Assembly: GCA_029207755.1 (NCBI GenBank)
Contig: JARCOQ010000012.1
Coordinates: forward strand, 14,575,679 to 14,639,678
Length of the DNA: 64,000 bases
Direction: 5' to 3'
DNA from: Chamaea fasciata
Taxonomy: Eukaryota > Chordata > Aves > Passeriformes > Sylviidae
Shown: one piece after another, positions 10,453 to 23,524 of the stretch
How the letters are laid out: each line of letters starts with the position of its first letter
Numbering within the stretch: the stretch's first letter is position 1
The notes under the pieces: model-generated
Databases searched by the model: none
Told to the model about the DNA's origin: nothing
What the model saw: only the letters and a program-made list of their open reading frames with translations
Position numbers and translations under genes: made by a program

Positions 10453-13190
10453 TACAAAAGGCTGATCTCTGCACTCAGTTGGTGCTGATTTTTCAGATGG
10501 GAGAGATAGGGCTGGTTCGTGGAAGTAGTCAGGATATATCCCTTATCTGCTGCTTCAAATTTTCTTTGAACTTCTGGACTGACTTCATCGATTTTTTTTT
10601 TTTCTCGGGAAAAGCCCAGGCAGTTTTTCCTCCTGCTTGCAAACTTGTTTTCCCCCAGTCCTTCGCATGGCTCTGCAGGTGAGTCAAGGATGCTCCCGGC
10701 CAAGATCCCAGCTGGTGCGAGCAGGAACATCTGCCTCTGCACAGCAGGGCGCCTGGAATCAAAGAATAATGACCCAAGGAAAGCTGCGCACAGGTGACAG
10801 GGAGCTGTGACACAAGTGGAGGGGAAGGGGACACCCTGTCCTGGAATCACAGCTGCAGACTGAGCGAGGATGCAGGGAAGGAGGGAAGGATGGTCACCAC
10901 CAAACAGGAAGGAGGAAGGTGACTCTGGGGAGAGGAGGGGACCACTGACTGCCACCACAGCTCTGTGGGGACACTCTGAGCCTCTCTGCTCCACAGGGCA
11001 CTTCCAGAAAGGCTGCAGTATAGAAACTTCTGCTCCTGTGACAGCCAGAGGACAAAGCCATGTGGGGACACCTTCAGTGCCTGGCACGGTGGTCGCAGGG
11101 CTGAGTCCGGCCAGGATCCCCAGGAGCACCCTGGGAGTCCATGAATATAAAGGGGACAATCCAACACCTTCGGTCCATGCCCCAAATTCCCCCGTGGGCA
11201 CCCAGTGTTGACCTCGTGCTGCTCCTCCTGCTCACCCCCACTGGGACCAGGCCCACATGTCCCCATGTCCTGTGAGGCAGGAGGGAGCCACGTCCCCTGC
11301 AAGGCACAAGGGCCCAGTTGCTGGTTGTGGGGGGGGTTTTTTATACGGTTTTATTATTTTTTTAAGAGTTTTTTTTTTTTCTTTTCCTTTCCAGGGCGAG
11401 CAGCTCCGCAAATGCCAAGTGCTGATGCCAAAGGGCCGTGTCAACAAAGAAGAATGAGTGTGGCTGTTAGAGGCTGCTATTAAAAAAGGGTGGAGAGGAG
11501 AGGGAGAGGGGAGGGTGAAAAAGAGAAGAAAAGGTTTGTCACTGCAAATAATAACAGTTTGCAGAGCAGTAAAATCAGGGAGCAGCGGCAGGACCCCTGC
11601 AGTGCCCTTGGGCTCTGGCATCAAGCAGGGTCTCCTCACCCTGCGCCTTTCCAGAGCACAAACCCTTCCCAGCAACTTGGCAACCCCCGTGGGCAGCACA
11701 AAGTGTTTTTTTCAAGCTCCAAGGGTTTTCCAAGGCTGCTGTGTTCCTTCTTGGCCTCCAGGCCCTGCTGCCGGGAGCCGCAGCAGGGCCGTGCATGGCA
11801 TCGGCTCCCGGCAGCGGGGCGGGGTCGAGGTCCTGCCCCGTGAGTGCCAGGAGCTATTTCTAGGCAAGCCCTGGCTGCTGCCGAGTGGGATGGGAGGGAA
11901 GGAACCTCTCACATGACTCCGAAGATGCAACGGGAAGACGCGGTCTCTGGTTTCAGCTTTCTATTCCCGGCCCGTTATTCACCAGTCAAGGATGGATGTG
12001 CCCCGCGGGGCAGCCACGGGAGCTGGGGCTGGATCCCGGGATGGAGTCGAGCACCCTCGTCCCTCTGGGAGACAGGTGCAGCTTACAGCTCCTGCCCAGC
12101 TGAAAATCCCCCTTGGCATTGCCTCTCCTTCCTGCCGGGATGTCAAACCCAAGTGGGTGTAGGAGATGCTCAAGTAACACCACTTGGGAAAAGACAAATC
12201 AAGCAGAGGAAGAGGTAGACAAAGCCTGAATCTTACTCCAAAATCCCGAGTATTTTTGAGGATAATCCACTAGTTCACTTCATTTTGACTTTTCCAAGAA
12301 TATTCTTGCTTACTATTTTTGAAGGGCCCCATGGTCCATCCTTAGCCCTGGTTTTATTCTCACATCACCTTTCATTCCCACTTTTCCCATGCCACAACCA
12401 CCCTCTGTGCTCATCTCAAAAGCAATGGCAGAAGGCAAACCTCTGGAAAAGCCTGGTTTTTCAAGTATTCTCCCTCCCCCATCCCCCCCCCTCAAAAATA
12501 AGAGAAAACCTTGGTCAAAATTGAGATGTTCCCACAGAAATTGGTATTTCCCGATGGAAAAAAAACATTCCATCAGCAAAACGCTGATCTGCTCCGGTTA
12601 CAGCCTGGTCATGGCGATGAGGCAAAGCAGCTGGGAAAGGAATTAGAAGGGAGCTAGGGAGCTGCAGGCCTTCACTGCATCCTCAGATCCTGCTCCTTCC
12701 CACTGCTTCCCGCTGCTGGCATAGGGAGGTGCCAAGCTGCCGGCACAGCGCCCGGCCAGCAGCACCCTGAGCTCCCAGGGATGGATGGTTGTCACCAACC
12801 CTGTGACACCCTGGGGTGGCTCAGCAGGGCTGTGACCACCCACGGTCGCTGCTCCCCCAAAGCCAACTGGAGCTGGGACGAGCCAAAGGTGCCAGATGTT
12901 CCCAAGGATGGAGCTCTGCAGACAACCCCAGCCCGGCCTGTGCCCCTCAGTGGGAATATCTCGCTGGATTTAGTGAGCTGGGGGCTGAGATCAGAAGAAA
13001 AAGGGCTGGGAGCTCAGCAGGTTCATCCCCAGAGCTGGAGATCAAGGGCTGCCTCCAGTGTCTTCCCTCTAAGAATTGGTGGGAGGGCTTGTTTGGGAGG
13101 TTCTCCTGTGCCTTGGGGTGGCCAAGCAATGGATGGGGATTGGTTTTGTTTTTTTGTGAAGGCAGGATGGTACAGGCAAGTTGGAACGTG

Positions 13191-13240
13191 TCAGGAATCA
13201 ATGGAAGGGATCAGGAATCAATGGAACAGATCAGGAATCA
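13191..13240. repeat. 20-bp tandem repeat, about 2.5 copies
   Basis: TCAGGAATCA recurs at 13191, 13211 and 13231, with ATGGAA(G/C)(G/A)GA filling most of the gap. Confidence 0.9.
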
Positions 13241-14195
13241 GCGTCCCCTTGTGTAGCCAAAGGGTGAGAAGAGAAGCTCCTGTGTTGGAAAGATTTCTGT
13301 TGGCAATAACGGGACAGAAATCCATGATCACGTAGAAGTCAGAGCAGCCTGTGGAGGGTCCAGCCCCATCATGGCAAGCAGGGATGCCTGGGAAAGGTGC
13401 CACCATCCAGGTGAGACAGGCACTCACCTCTGTCACCCTCCCTACACGGCACTGGAACCCGTCAGCCGTGATAGACTCATCCCTTCAGGCACAGAGTGCA
13501 GCCGTCACACCTGGGGAAACTGAGGCAAGGAACCTGCAGGAGTGTGAGCCCAGACCTTCCAGATTCCCATAACCACCAGCTCATGGCCTCCCTGTTCCAA
13601 GCCCTGCTCCCCACGTGCCTGCTGAGGGGCACCACCAGCCCCCAGAGCCCTCCCTCATCCCTGAGATCCCACATGGGCCAAGCATCGCCTCCTTTGCCAG
13701 CTCCTGTCCAGTTGAGGTCCGTCCCTGTGTCCTGCTGATCACCTTCCTGACCAAACCTGGGTTTCCAGCAGGGATTTTCCCCTTCCAGACTCTCTCAGTG
13801 CCTCCCACACCTCCCACGCTGTGGGACACAGGAGCACTGGTCATGATGGGGACACCGGACCTCTTGACCTGTGCCCAGGTTGTCTCCCGGGCAAACAACA
13901 TCCCCTTCCTGGGAGGAATTGTGCCTGTGTCTCTCTCTGACCTCTGCTAAACAAATCCATCCCAAGGGATGTGCTGGCCCCGCTGGAGGCAGCAGAGATG
14001 AAGCTTGATCCCACCAGGAAAATAAATCCCTTCATCCAAGGGATTCCATGCAACCCCAGCCTCACATCAGGGTGCACCCCACTCCTCCCCATTCCCGCTC
14101 CTGCCCTAAATCAACACCAGCAGCACGACCCAAAAGCAAATTCATCTCAAAGGCTTTTAAAAACGCGTATAAAAAATACAGCTTGATCGGAAAGG

Positions 14196-14238
14196 CTTTT
14201 TTTTTTTCTTTTCCCTTTTTTTTTTTTTTTTTTTTTTT
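14196..14238. repeat. Interrupted poly(T) tract
   Basis: Two T-runs separated by CTTTTCCC, the second about 24 bases long, followed by GGTGGGGGGG. No retroposon body was recognised next to it. Confidence 0.9.
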
Positions 14239-14506
14239 GGTGGGGGGGAAAGGTTTATGCCTCCTTGGAGACCTCTTCAATAAAACGCATTCTGGTTCTC
14301 TGAGCGTCTGACTGCAAATCAGGTTCCAGCCGTTCCCTTCCTGTGCCGACCTGCTGGAGTCGGCTGTTATTCTTGGCAGGGTGCCCCGAAGGAAGAAAAA
14401 AATTTCCCCCCCCAAGCTCCCAGCGGCTGGGAAATGCTGATGACATGACACCTTCCAGCATTCTTCAAGGTCAAGAGGGGAGGGAGGGAAATGAAAGGGG
14501 AGAGGG

Positions 14507-14507
<1 letters not shown>

Positions 14508-14549
<42 letters not shown>
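14508..14549. repeat. Poly(T) run, 42 bases
   Basis: An uninterrupted run of 42 T. It could be the reversed poly(A) tail of a minus-strand retroposed sequence, but no matching body or target-site duplication was identified on either side. Confidence 0.95.
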
Positions 14550-17500
14550 CTGTTGTTAGCATGGGTTATTGCTTCGCTCAGGCATTTCCCTTTGATGCTC
14601 GCTCCTTGTTACACAAGATGTTGCAGGCTACCCGTGCCCCGGGTTCGAGCTCACCCCCTTCCCTGCTTCCCAACAGCAGGGATCTGCACCCCTCGGGCGT
14701 TTTGGGACCAGCACTGCCTGGGCTCAGCTCAGACCCAAGCTGGTTTTAACCTGCGCCCCTCAAGGAGCTCAACCTCATGCTGCCCCACAGAGCTCCATCC
14801 TCCAGGACACCCCCATGCCATCCAGGAGCCTGTGGTTATTCCAAACCAAAATCTGTCTCCCTGGCATCTCACCCCAGGGCTGGCCCATGGGGTTTCCCCT
14901 CACAGAAATCCCCCTCAGCCAGCCCGGGGTGCTGCATCCAGCTGATAGGGACACGCAGCATCCTCGGGGGTCCCCTGCCTGCAGGAGTCCTGCTCTGACA
15001 AATAAAACTTGGCACCTCTCTCCTTGAGATCCGACAAATCTCTGCTAATCCCCCTGCTCCCGGCTGCCAAATCCTCCTCCTCCTCCCCCCAGCCAAGGTG
15101 CAGAGCTCTTTGAGGCAAGCTGCACGCAACCATTAAACCTTAAACCGAGGAATGGCCACCATGGGGGCACAGAGGGCGAGTGGCAGCGCTGATGTCCCTC
15201 GCGGTGGTGGCAGGGATGCTGCTGCACTCCTCGGAAAGGTTTTGGTCGATGCCCCAAGTCAGGGCTGATGTGCTGCTGGATCACACAACGGCTGCTCTGT
15301 CCCTGTGGATGGATCCTTTGCTCTCCTGCTTTCCCAGAGCACATTGGAAGGGAGATCCCAAATGATCCAAGCACTGTGACAAAGGGAAGCGAAGCAGATG
15401 CCAGCAGGGGTATTCAGGGACAAGGAAACAAGGCAGGGACAGCCTCACTGTGTGTGCAGGCAAGTTTGGGATGGGGTGACATCCCTGGACCCCTGGGAGC
15501 CCAGGGACATTGCTCACGTCCTCACAAGCTGCATCACCACACATGCGGTTCAGGATCTCCCTCAGGGCACTGTGCTCCTCCTGCTGGGTGTTCAACTGAG
15601 TTCTCACTGCCGCGTCATTCCACGGGACTGCCAGGGATCATCTTTGAGCTAGCCCACCTGCACTGGGACCCCATGGCTTTCTTCACACCCTTTTTTCAGG
15701 CCTAGGGTGGCGAATGGGCTTGTTGGGTGAGCTGGATCAGTTCAGGACTAATGGGGCTCTCATGTCCGTGTTGGGTTCTCAACCCTCCCCCGAGCCATTA
15801 TCCAACCCTGGCATTACCAGGACCACACCAGCCGGGCTTGCCCTGGGGCTGGATCGGAAAGGAGCTGTGGAGAGTCTCCAGGACACCCCAGCATCCCTGC
15901 GGGTTCCCCTGGAAGCTGGTGCACGGCCGCATCCTGCCCCAAGGGCTGCTGGAGGAAATCCTGGAAGGCCATCTTACAATGCAGCCCTTCCTGTCCCCGA
16001 AGGACCGCCGAGCACGGAAAAGGCACCGCGGGCTCCGGCACCGGCCAGCCCCAGGGGGACGTGGACCTGCCCCCCGGCACCTTGTCCAGCCCACCTGGGG
16101 CCACTTCCCGCCGGGCTCCGGGCCAGCACCGCCGCTTTGTCTTCAAAACCCACAAACACAATGGGAGCAGCGGGGGGATTGCCCAGGACCCCGCTGGGGC
16201 AGAGACACGGGCACAGCCGGAGCGACACGGGGAGATGTCACCGGAGATGCTCCTGGGCGCATCCCAACCTGCCGGTGCTCATCCCTGCGCTCCCCGCCCT
16301 GCCATCCCACCTGCACGGCAAAGGGAAACGTCCCCAAGCTGCCCTCCTGCTCCTGCCAGCCCCGCGATGCCCTCAGGGTCCCTCAGCCCCGTGTCGGGGC
16401 CAGGCAGGCCGGGTGGCAGCGGGTCACGTCCCCGCTCTGCGGTGACAGGCTCGGCGCGGGGCTCCCGTGTTATTGTTCCCGGTTGTTTTCCAGCGGGGAG
16501 GCCGCGGGGCCAGCTGGCTGCCGCCAGCCTGGAACAGCGTGGCCTATTTTAAACCGCTTGCACAAGGAGTCAGCAGCTCCAGCTCGGATTTTTTTCCGAA
16601 CTTTATTTGTCCAAACGCTCTGCGGGGAGGGAGGGAGGGAGAGCGGGAGGTGGGGGAGCAGCTCCCGGCTTGTTCTGCCGCCAGCTGCTCACCTGCACCA
16701 CGGTGGGCTGCGGTGGGATGGCACAGCCAGGATGCTGCGTGCCACACCCCGGCACGGAGCCGGCCCCAAATCCCCCAGGATCAAGGGAAAAGCTGGAGGT
16801 GACAGGGGCAGAGCATCAAAGGCAGGATCCTGCCTGTAAACGGCAGCAGATACCTGTCCACAGGCCAAGCTGTGGCTCTCGGGAACATTCCCAGGGCAGG
16901 CAGCTTTGCTGTGCCAGAGGCTTATGCCAAGCAGCCACCCATATGGAAAGACCCGCTGGGAGCCAGGATAAAATCCCAGCCAGACCCTGCCGAGAGCACC
17001 AGGAGAAGGGACTGGAGAACTCTCCCACTCTCACGATGGTCCCACAGCCCCACCATGTCCCTTGTGACCCCGGTCATCCTGCCGAGGATGCTGCGGATGA
17101 AACACTGACTGTGTGCAGTGATTAAATACTGGCAACTTTAAATTCAAATCCCTTCTTTGTACTTTTCCACATCAGACCACCTCCACTATAAACTTTTTGG
17201 GAGGCCAACCTTTCCCTGAAGGTTCCAAAGGACCCAGAAACACAGAGGAGCAGTGCTCACAGGGAACCTTTTCCCTCACAGAAGACTTGATATTCCACAA
17301 TGCAGCCAGAGCATCCATCACTCAGGAATTTTTTTTCCATGTTATTTTCTTTAGATCAAACTGCTGACTATACCTCTTCATGAAACAACTCCTTCTGCCT
17401 GGGCTGAGGTGAGCTCAGAAGATCCCTTCCAGCTCCTCTCCAAAATCCAGCAGCTCTCACCAGGGTCAGCAGCCAAAATGATGTAAAACATGATTTCCTA

Positions 17501-20500
17501 ACCCTGCCGGTGGGAAATCACTGGAGAACAGGGGGGATGACTACAGTTTAAAAAATTTAATTGTGCTCAAAGGTTTCTTGGGTTTTTTTTTAAACTGCTT
17601 CCCCAAAGAAGTGGGAGTTGCTGTGGCCAGTAGAAATAAATTTCCTTTTCCAGAGTCACCAGAGCCTTTGCACACTGGGGAGGGACTGAGCCTCTGCCTG
17701 GGGGGACCCGGCCCGTGCTGGGGGTCCCGGAGCACGTGCTCTGTAACTGCTAAACCACCCAGCTCACAAAACCTTCTTCTGGGGCTTTAAACTCTTGGCT
17801 GGAGGCCCTTCCGAGCTTTTGAGCTTGAAGAACAGCCCAGATCTTGGAAGAAAAGGCAGGGGGGGAAAAAGTTATCAGCTGTTGAGTGCTAGCTGGATGG
17901 GACAGAGCCGCCGAGCCGCGCGCCGAGCCGGGGGGACGGCCGGGGAGCTCCGTGGATGTCACGTTGGCCCGAGGCAAGATGTTTATGGCCCTGGCTGGAA
18001 GCCCTTCTGAGGAACCCATCGCGGTGATTTACAGCGCTTCCGATGGACACGGAGCCGCTCCCCTCGCACTGACCGGGCTGCAAAGAAAACATCTGCAATC
18101 CGTCAAAGTCAGCGAGGGGGCTGAGGGCGTAAAGGAGCGTGTGTGTGCCCCGGGGCAGGGTGACACCAGGGCCAGCACGTCCCCGCGCACGGCACCGGGG
18201 CACCGGAGCGACCGGTCCCGCTCGGGGCACACCCAGATCCTGCCCGCTGCCCTTCCCGGGCTTGTCCCTTCAGCACCGGAGCCCAGAGGTGTTGAAACAC
18301 GGATTAAATCAACAGGCTTGACTTTCACAGCAGAGCTGCTTTGGTGAGGACGGAGCCCAGCTCTGTGTGACTCTGGATTTACCCTGACAAGCCCAGAGTG
18401 AGGGGGGAGCGTATCCAGCAGCTCCCGGCTCCACCAAGGCACATCCAGCACCCACAGGAGCCTCCCCAGTGCCAGAAGCTGCACCCACACCCTCCTGGTG
18501 CTGTCCCCAGCCAGCAGAGGGGTCTGAGCCATGGGCAGCCCCCCAGGGACCAGCTGGCCCCCCCCCACCTTGGTGACATGGCTTTGCCATCCATCACAGT
18601 CCCCACAGACTGAGGTATGGGAAACAAATGTGGCCACGACGGCTGATTTGCCCTGGATTTGGGGAGGAGTGGGTGGGAAGGATTTAAGTCTGGACACCAG
18701 AAGTCGTTTCCCTTTTCCCAGGCTAGAAAAGGGACCACAATCCTCCCACACACCGTGCTGTACCCACTGAGTCACTGTTCGAAAGGAGAAGAAGGGGTGA
18801 TGCTGCCCTTCCTGGGACCCCAAATCCACACCCACACCTGCCCACTGAGCAGGGCAGCCAGAAAAGCCACATCCCACAGCTGCCAACCCTTGCTGTGGAT
18901 CAGGGATGATTGCAGTGAAGCACAACGCTGCCCCAGGGGCTGACAGGGGTTTTTTTCTTCTGTTAGGGGCCTAATTTTATAGGAAGAAAAGAGCTGCAGT
19001 GCAAGTGAGGGATTGGCAGCAGCCTCCTGGGGGTGTTGGGCTGGGGGCTGCCCAGAAGGAGTTGGAGGGCTCTGCGCCTCACTGCTGGACACCCTCACCC
19101 ATCTCCCTCCCTCCCCAGCTGCTTCCCAGCACAGGATGGATTTTTAAACACGAACAGCCTCCGGGTGCTGCAGGCCAGCAAGAAAACAGGGATCGCTGCT
19201 GGCTCCGAGGAGTCGGCCTGCACAGCCCCCAGGAGGTGTCCCAGCCCTGAAACACCCAGGTGGGGGTGCAGGCAGGTGGCTTTGCCCCCCCTAACAAAGC
19301 TCACGTGGTTCCAGTCACACAGAGGCCATCAAGTGAGTGGCTGTGAGAGGGATGAAGGCTCCCAGAGGCCCTCAGCAGCCTCCAGCACAGCGTTTCAGCA
19401 GTAAATGGCTTTATTCTCTTCCCAGCACTCCCCCTGTTAAACGCTCCGTGTTTCTGCCGCTGCTTTAAGCCAGTGATAAGTCAGATTGAGGAGGGTGAAG
19501 AGGGGGATGTATAAAAAAAGGCACCCCCAGGCATGAAATGCCAGCGAGCCCCCCGCTCCCCCCTGCCAGGATTTATGAATGAAAACACGTTTCGCCTTGG
19601 CACCGCAAGTTTCCTCGATGCACGCGGGCAAGGAGGGGGGGAAATCCTGGAATTATGAGGCTCCAGCACCAATTAGGGCTGTTTACATTGACGTAAAGTC
19701 TGGGTGAAGTCCCCACCCCTGCTCCCAGCATATTTATGGAATTACTGCTGCTGACACTGACAAATGCGGGAGGGAAAGTCCCAGAGAACACGGATCCAGC
19801 CCGGCACTCTGTGGGGTTTTTTTGAACCAGCACTGAGATGGTTCCTATAAATATCAGCCCAACCAGGACAAAGGGGTTCAGCTTGAGGAGCCCCCAGCAT
19901 TCCCCCAGGGCCAGGATTCCCAGAGAGGGAGAGAAAGGCAGGAACACAATGGAGAGAGGCCAGGATGTGTAGGGAAGCTCTCCACATTTTAGAATTTCCT
20001 GGACAAATGTGATCCAGGCTTGCCCTCCCCAGTCTAGGGACCTCAGGCTGCTGTCACCAGCTGGGATCTGGCAAAAAGAGAATTCTCTGCCCCAATCTCC
20101 CTGATCACTCCCTGCTTCTGCACCAGAGCAGGATGTCCCAGGCTCCATCCATGGAAAAGAAACAGCAGCTCTATGGCTGAAAAATCCCCAGGAAAACCTT
20201 TCCCCCCCCCCAGTTCCATAAAGGGAAAGCATCTGAACCTGCTCCCCACCACCCACGCGGCAGCACAGACGCAGCTCTGGGCGCCAGCACGGGCGTGTTG
20301 GAGGCAAACCTTCGAATTAGGGAGCTTGGCCAAGCCAAGACATTCCCACTAACGGCTCCTGGCAGGGGAATTTGCCAAGGGCTGAGCAGGATTCGTGCTC
20401 ACAGGGAGATGCCACGGCTGGTGCGTGGCAGTGGACACGGGCTGGGAGGTGGAGGGTGCAGAGCTCTGCCAGAGGCAGAGGTCAGCGAGGTTGGGAAGGC

Positions 20501-21637
20501 TGGAAACAGCTCCAGAGGGAGGGAATAAAGGCTTGATCCAGCTGGAGAAGACCAGAGGGGGTTGTGGGGCCGGTGCTGAACACGTTCAGGGGTTTTGGGG
20601 AAGGGTCTGGGGTGAGCCAGCAGGAGCTGAGCTTTGGCAGCATGAAAGATGGAGAGAGTGATTTCTGAATGCTGCCAGGCTCCAAGTGAGCCCAAATCCC
20701 TCAGGAAGGAGATCCAAGCGTGGCAGCAGATAGATCAATGCAATCCACTCTTCTTGCTGTGCCCCAGCCTGGGGAGGCACCACCAGAGAGGAAACAGAGG
20801 TGATGGAGGAGGAAGAGGAGTAGGAGGGGCTGGAGCAGCCCTGCTGCCCAATGCTGCCTCCCTGCAGGGAAGTCGAGTGCAGAAATGCAGGAGCAGAAGG
20901 ATAAGGCCTTGGGCAATGGGATGGAGAGGGACTGGGAGAGCTGCAGAGGAAGCATTAAGCAGGGAGAACCATCTCATGGAAAGAAAATTACTTCCCTTTT
21001 TTCCCCAGAACAGAGCTCAGTGCTAACCTGGGGAACTCCTCACGGCTCCACAGCAGCAAAGCTCGAAGCTCAGCAGGATTAAAGCCGTGGATTAATTCCT
21101 TTCCCAGCAAATAAATATCTCCTAGGCCGTTATATGGACAGCCAGACCATCTGTGAGGACATTGATGGTGATAAAAACCACGGGCACAAGAGGAAATCTC
21201 AGGCTGTAGAGTCCTAATCCAGTTGGATCTGAAGGCAGATTTTTCCCTGCTGCCATCCTGACACCCAGCCACTGGAAAACCAGAGGTTTTGCTCCATTTG
21301 ATAAGGAGAGAGGAGCCTCCGAGGTGGCTTTTGCAGCCCTTGGGCACACTGTGATGGAAAAGCAGCACAAGGAGCATCGCGTCACTCTACACCACAGAGC
21401 TTTTATTTGTTAATGGCTTCTAGGTTAAAAATTATTTAACACAGGCTGCAAAACAACAGCATTCCCCATCTGGCAAAGCCTCTCTCTTTTAGCTACAGCA
21501 GCTCCATACTCGTGAGGTCTCCACCACACGGGGTGGGAACCACGGCGGCAGCCGCCCCCCCCTTGCAGCTGCCCTGATGACTTGCCAAAAAGCAGAACTT
21601 CCAGCAGTTCGACTAAAAATGGCAAATCCTCTTTCAT

Positions 21638-21655
21638 CCCCCCCCCCCCCCCCCC
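21638..21655. repeat. Poly(C) run, 18 bases
   Basis: Uninterrupted C-run between TTTCAT and AGCGTT. Confidence 0.9.
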
Positions 21656-23229
21656 AGCGTTATTTTTACCCAGTGTCCCAGCGCAGGGACAGCGCTGCCA
21701 TTTCAAAGCTTAGGCTCGAGCTTAACAAGCTGGGAAAAGCTCAGCGCTGTCTGCTGAGTCTCGAGGTGAAAGCAGAGCACAGAGAGGAGCTGCTTTAATT
21801 TGATGATGAAATAACTCCCCGTGCTGGGCCACGGGCACCCTCCTGGGTGGACCTGCTGGGTTTGGAGCAGCTGGAGCTTTTGCTGCAGGGGAGCTCTCGG
21901 GTGGGACTTACCTTGGGTAAAATAAAGCAGCTTTTTCAGCAGCAAAGCGGCTTCTAGCAGGGAAAACAACCCTCCCCATCACCACTTCCCTGGCTTATCC
22001 ATGGAGATTCCCCTCCGGTGTCTGCTCTGATTCAGGATGATGCAGGAGGAAGGAGCTCCATGCTCATCCCACTGAGCAGGGCTAACCCTCCATGGTGGTG
22101 AGAGGAAGGAGCACTAGGGGAGAGTGGGAGCAAGGGGAATGGGATTTCAGGAGGTGGGATTTTCAGGCTGACAACATCTGCCTGACATGGCTTTGAGCCT
22201 GGGCACTGGGTATTCCCATAACAATAAAGCCATGGGGGGGGGGGGAAAAATCCCTTTTGTTTCCCAGGCCAGCGGCTGGAGCAGTTCCTGTTCCAGGGAT
22301 GGCATTAACGGGTTTGCTGTAGCACTAATTATGCAGCAGTGGGGGTGGGGGAGGGCTCAGCCCTGGTTTTCCTTCTTTTTCCCTCTAAATAACTCGAAGT
22401 TAATAAGGAAGGTGCAGCCAGGAGCAGGGAAGTTGGGGCACTCTTGCTCCATTAGCTCCTGGTAATGATATAATTTGTATTAAAGGCTGGGATAAAAGCA
22501 GCCAGGCAGCCCTCAGCTGGGATCTGGATGGGAGATGGGATGAGGCTCCTCTCTGACCATAGAGACGCTGGAAGCTGTGTCTGTGCAAGTGTGGAAGGGA
22601 AGGAGGAGAAATACACACCCGTCTCCTCAGATTTCCCAGTAGACACTGGAAAATGGGATTTTTTTCACCCTAGAGAGGAAGCATTCCAGGCTTTGCCATC
22701 CCAACAGCAGAGCTGTGCCATCCCAAGAGCTGCTGCCCCTTGCCACACAAACAAAACGTGGATAAGTTGGCTGCCTATCCCGGATTTTGCTTCCAATCCC
22801 ATTGGGAAGGGATGCCTGGCAGCCCGGGGGTGCAGCAACAAATAAACTCCATCCCTTTAACACTGTTCCCATTAAGCGACCACAGGCGCAGGATTTGCTG
22901 TTACAAACACGATGGAAAAAAATAAGGAAGCCTCTTGTCCCATCTCCCAGATGAAGGGAAAGAAAATGAACCATGGAAAGGAGAAACCAGGGAGTTGAAG
23001 TAAGTGTCAGCAACTCAGCCTGGCTTTGTTGACAGCACCCGGGATGGTTTTGTACTGTTTGGGAAAAGGCTGGGAAGGCTCGGTATGGAAAAAAAACCCC
23101 AAAAGTTCCCCCATCTCCATCCAGGCAGCCCCAGCCCTGGTTTTCATGCCTGGCTGGAGTTTGCAATAGCAAAGAGCCAATAACTGGGTCAGAGCATCCA
23201 TCCGTGCAGGCAGAGCTGGCGAGGAGGCC

Positions 23230-23524
23230 GGGGCAGGAGGCTCAGAGCTGCCCCAGCTGCAGAGCACGGGGCTGGGGCTCGACATCCAGGGGCAGGAGGC
23301 TCAGAGCTGCCCCAGCTGCAGAGCACGGGGCTGGGGCTGGACATCCAGGGGCAGGAGGCTCAGAGCTGCCCCAGCTGCAGAGCACGGGGCTGGAGCTGGA
23401 CATCCAGGGGCAGGAGGCTCAGAGCTGCCCCAGCTGCAGAGCACGGGGCTGGGGCTGGACATCCAGGGGCAGGAGGCTCAGAGCTGCCCCAGCTGCAGAG
23501 CACGGGGCTGGGGCTCGACATCCA
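23230..23524. repeat. 59-bp minisatellite, five tandem copies
   Basis: Units start at 23230, 23289, 23348, 23407 and 23466, each beginning GGGGCAGGAGGCTCAGAGCT and ending at GACATCCA. Differences are a few substitutions only (for example GGGGCTCGAC, GGGGCTGGAC and GGAGCTGGAC), so the array is young. The period is not a multiple of three, and a plus-strand frame stays open through all five copies; I regard that as GC-driven and not coding. Confidence 0.97.

Larger units (their letters stand above)
9763..23229. other. Intergenic DNA without recognised genes
   Basis: GC-rich unique sequence with homopolymers and the 20-bp repeat. CpG-containing patches lie near 16000-16520 and 17890-18260. A less GC-rich patch with homeobox-like and GATA-like words is at about 19430-19760. 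No reading frame resembles a known protein. Confidence 0.4.

Noticed and set aside
14508..14549. Poly(T) as the tail of a processed pseudogene on the minus strand
   Set aside because: The adjacent sequence shows no gene-like reading frame, and no flanking direct repeats were found.
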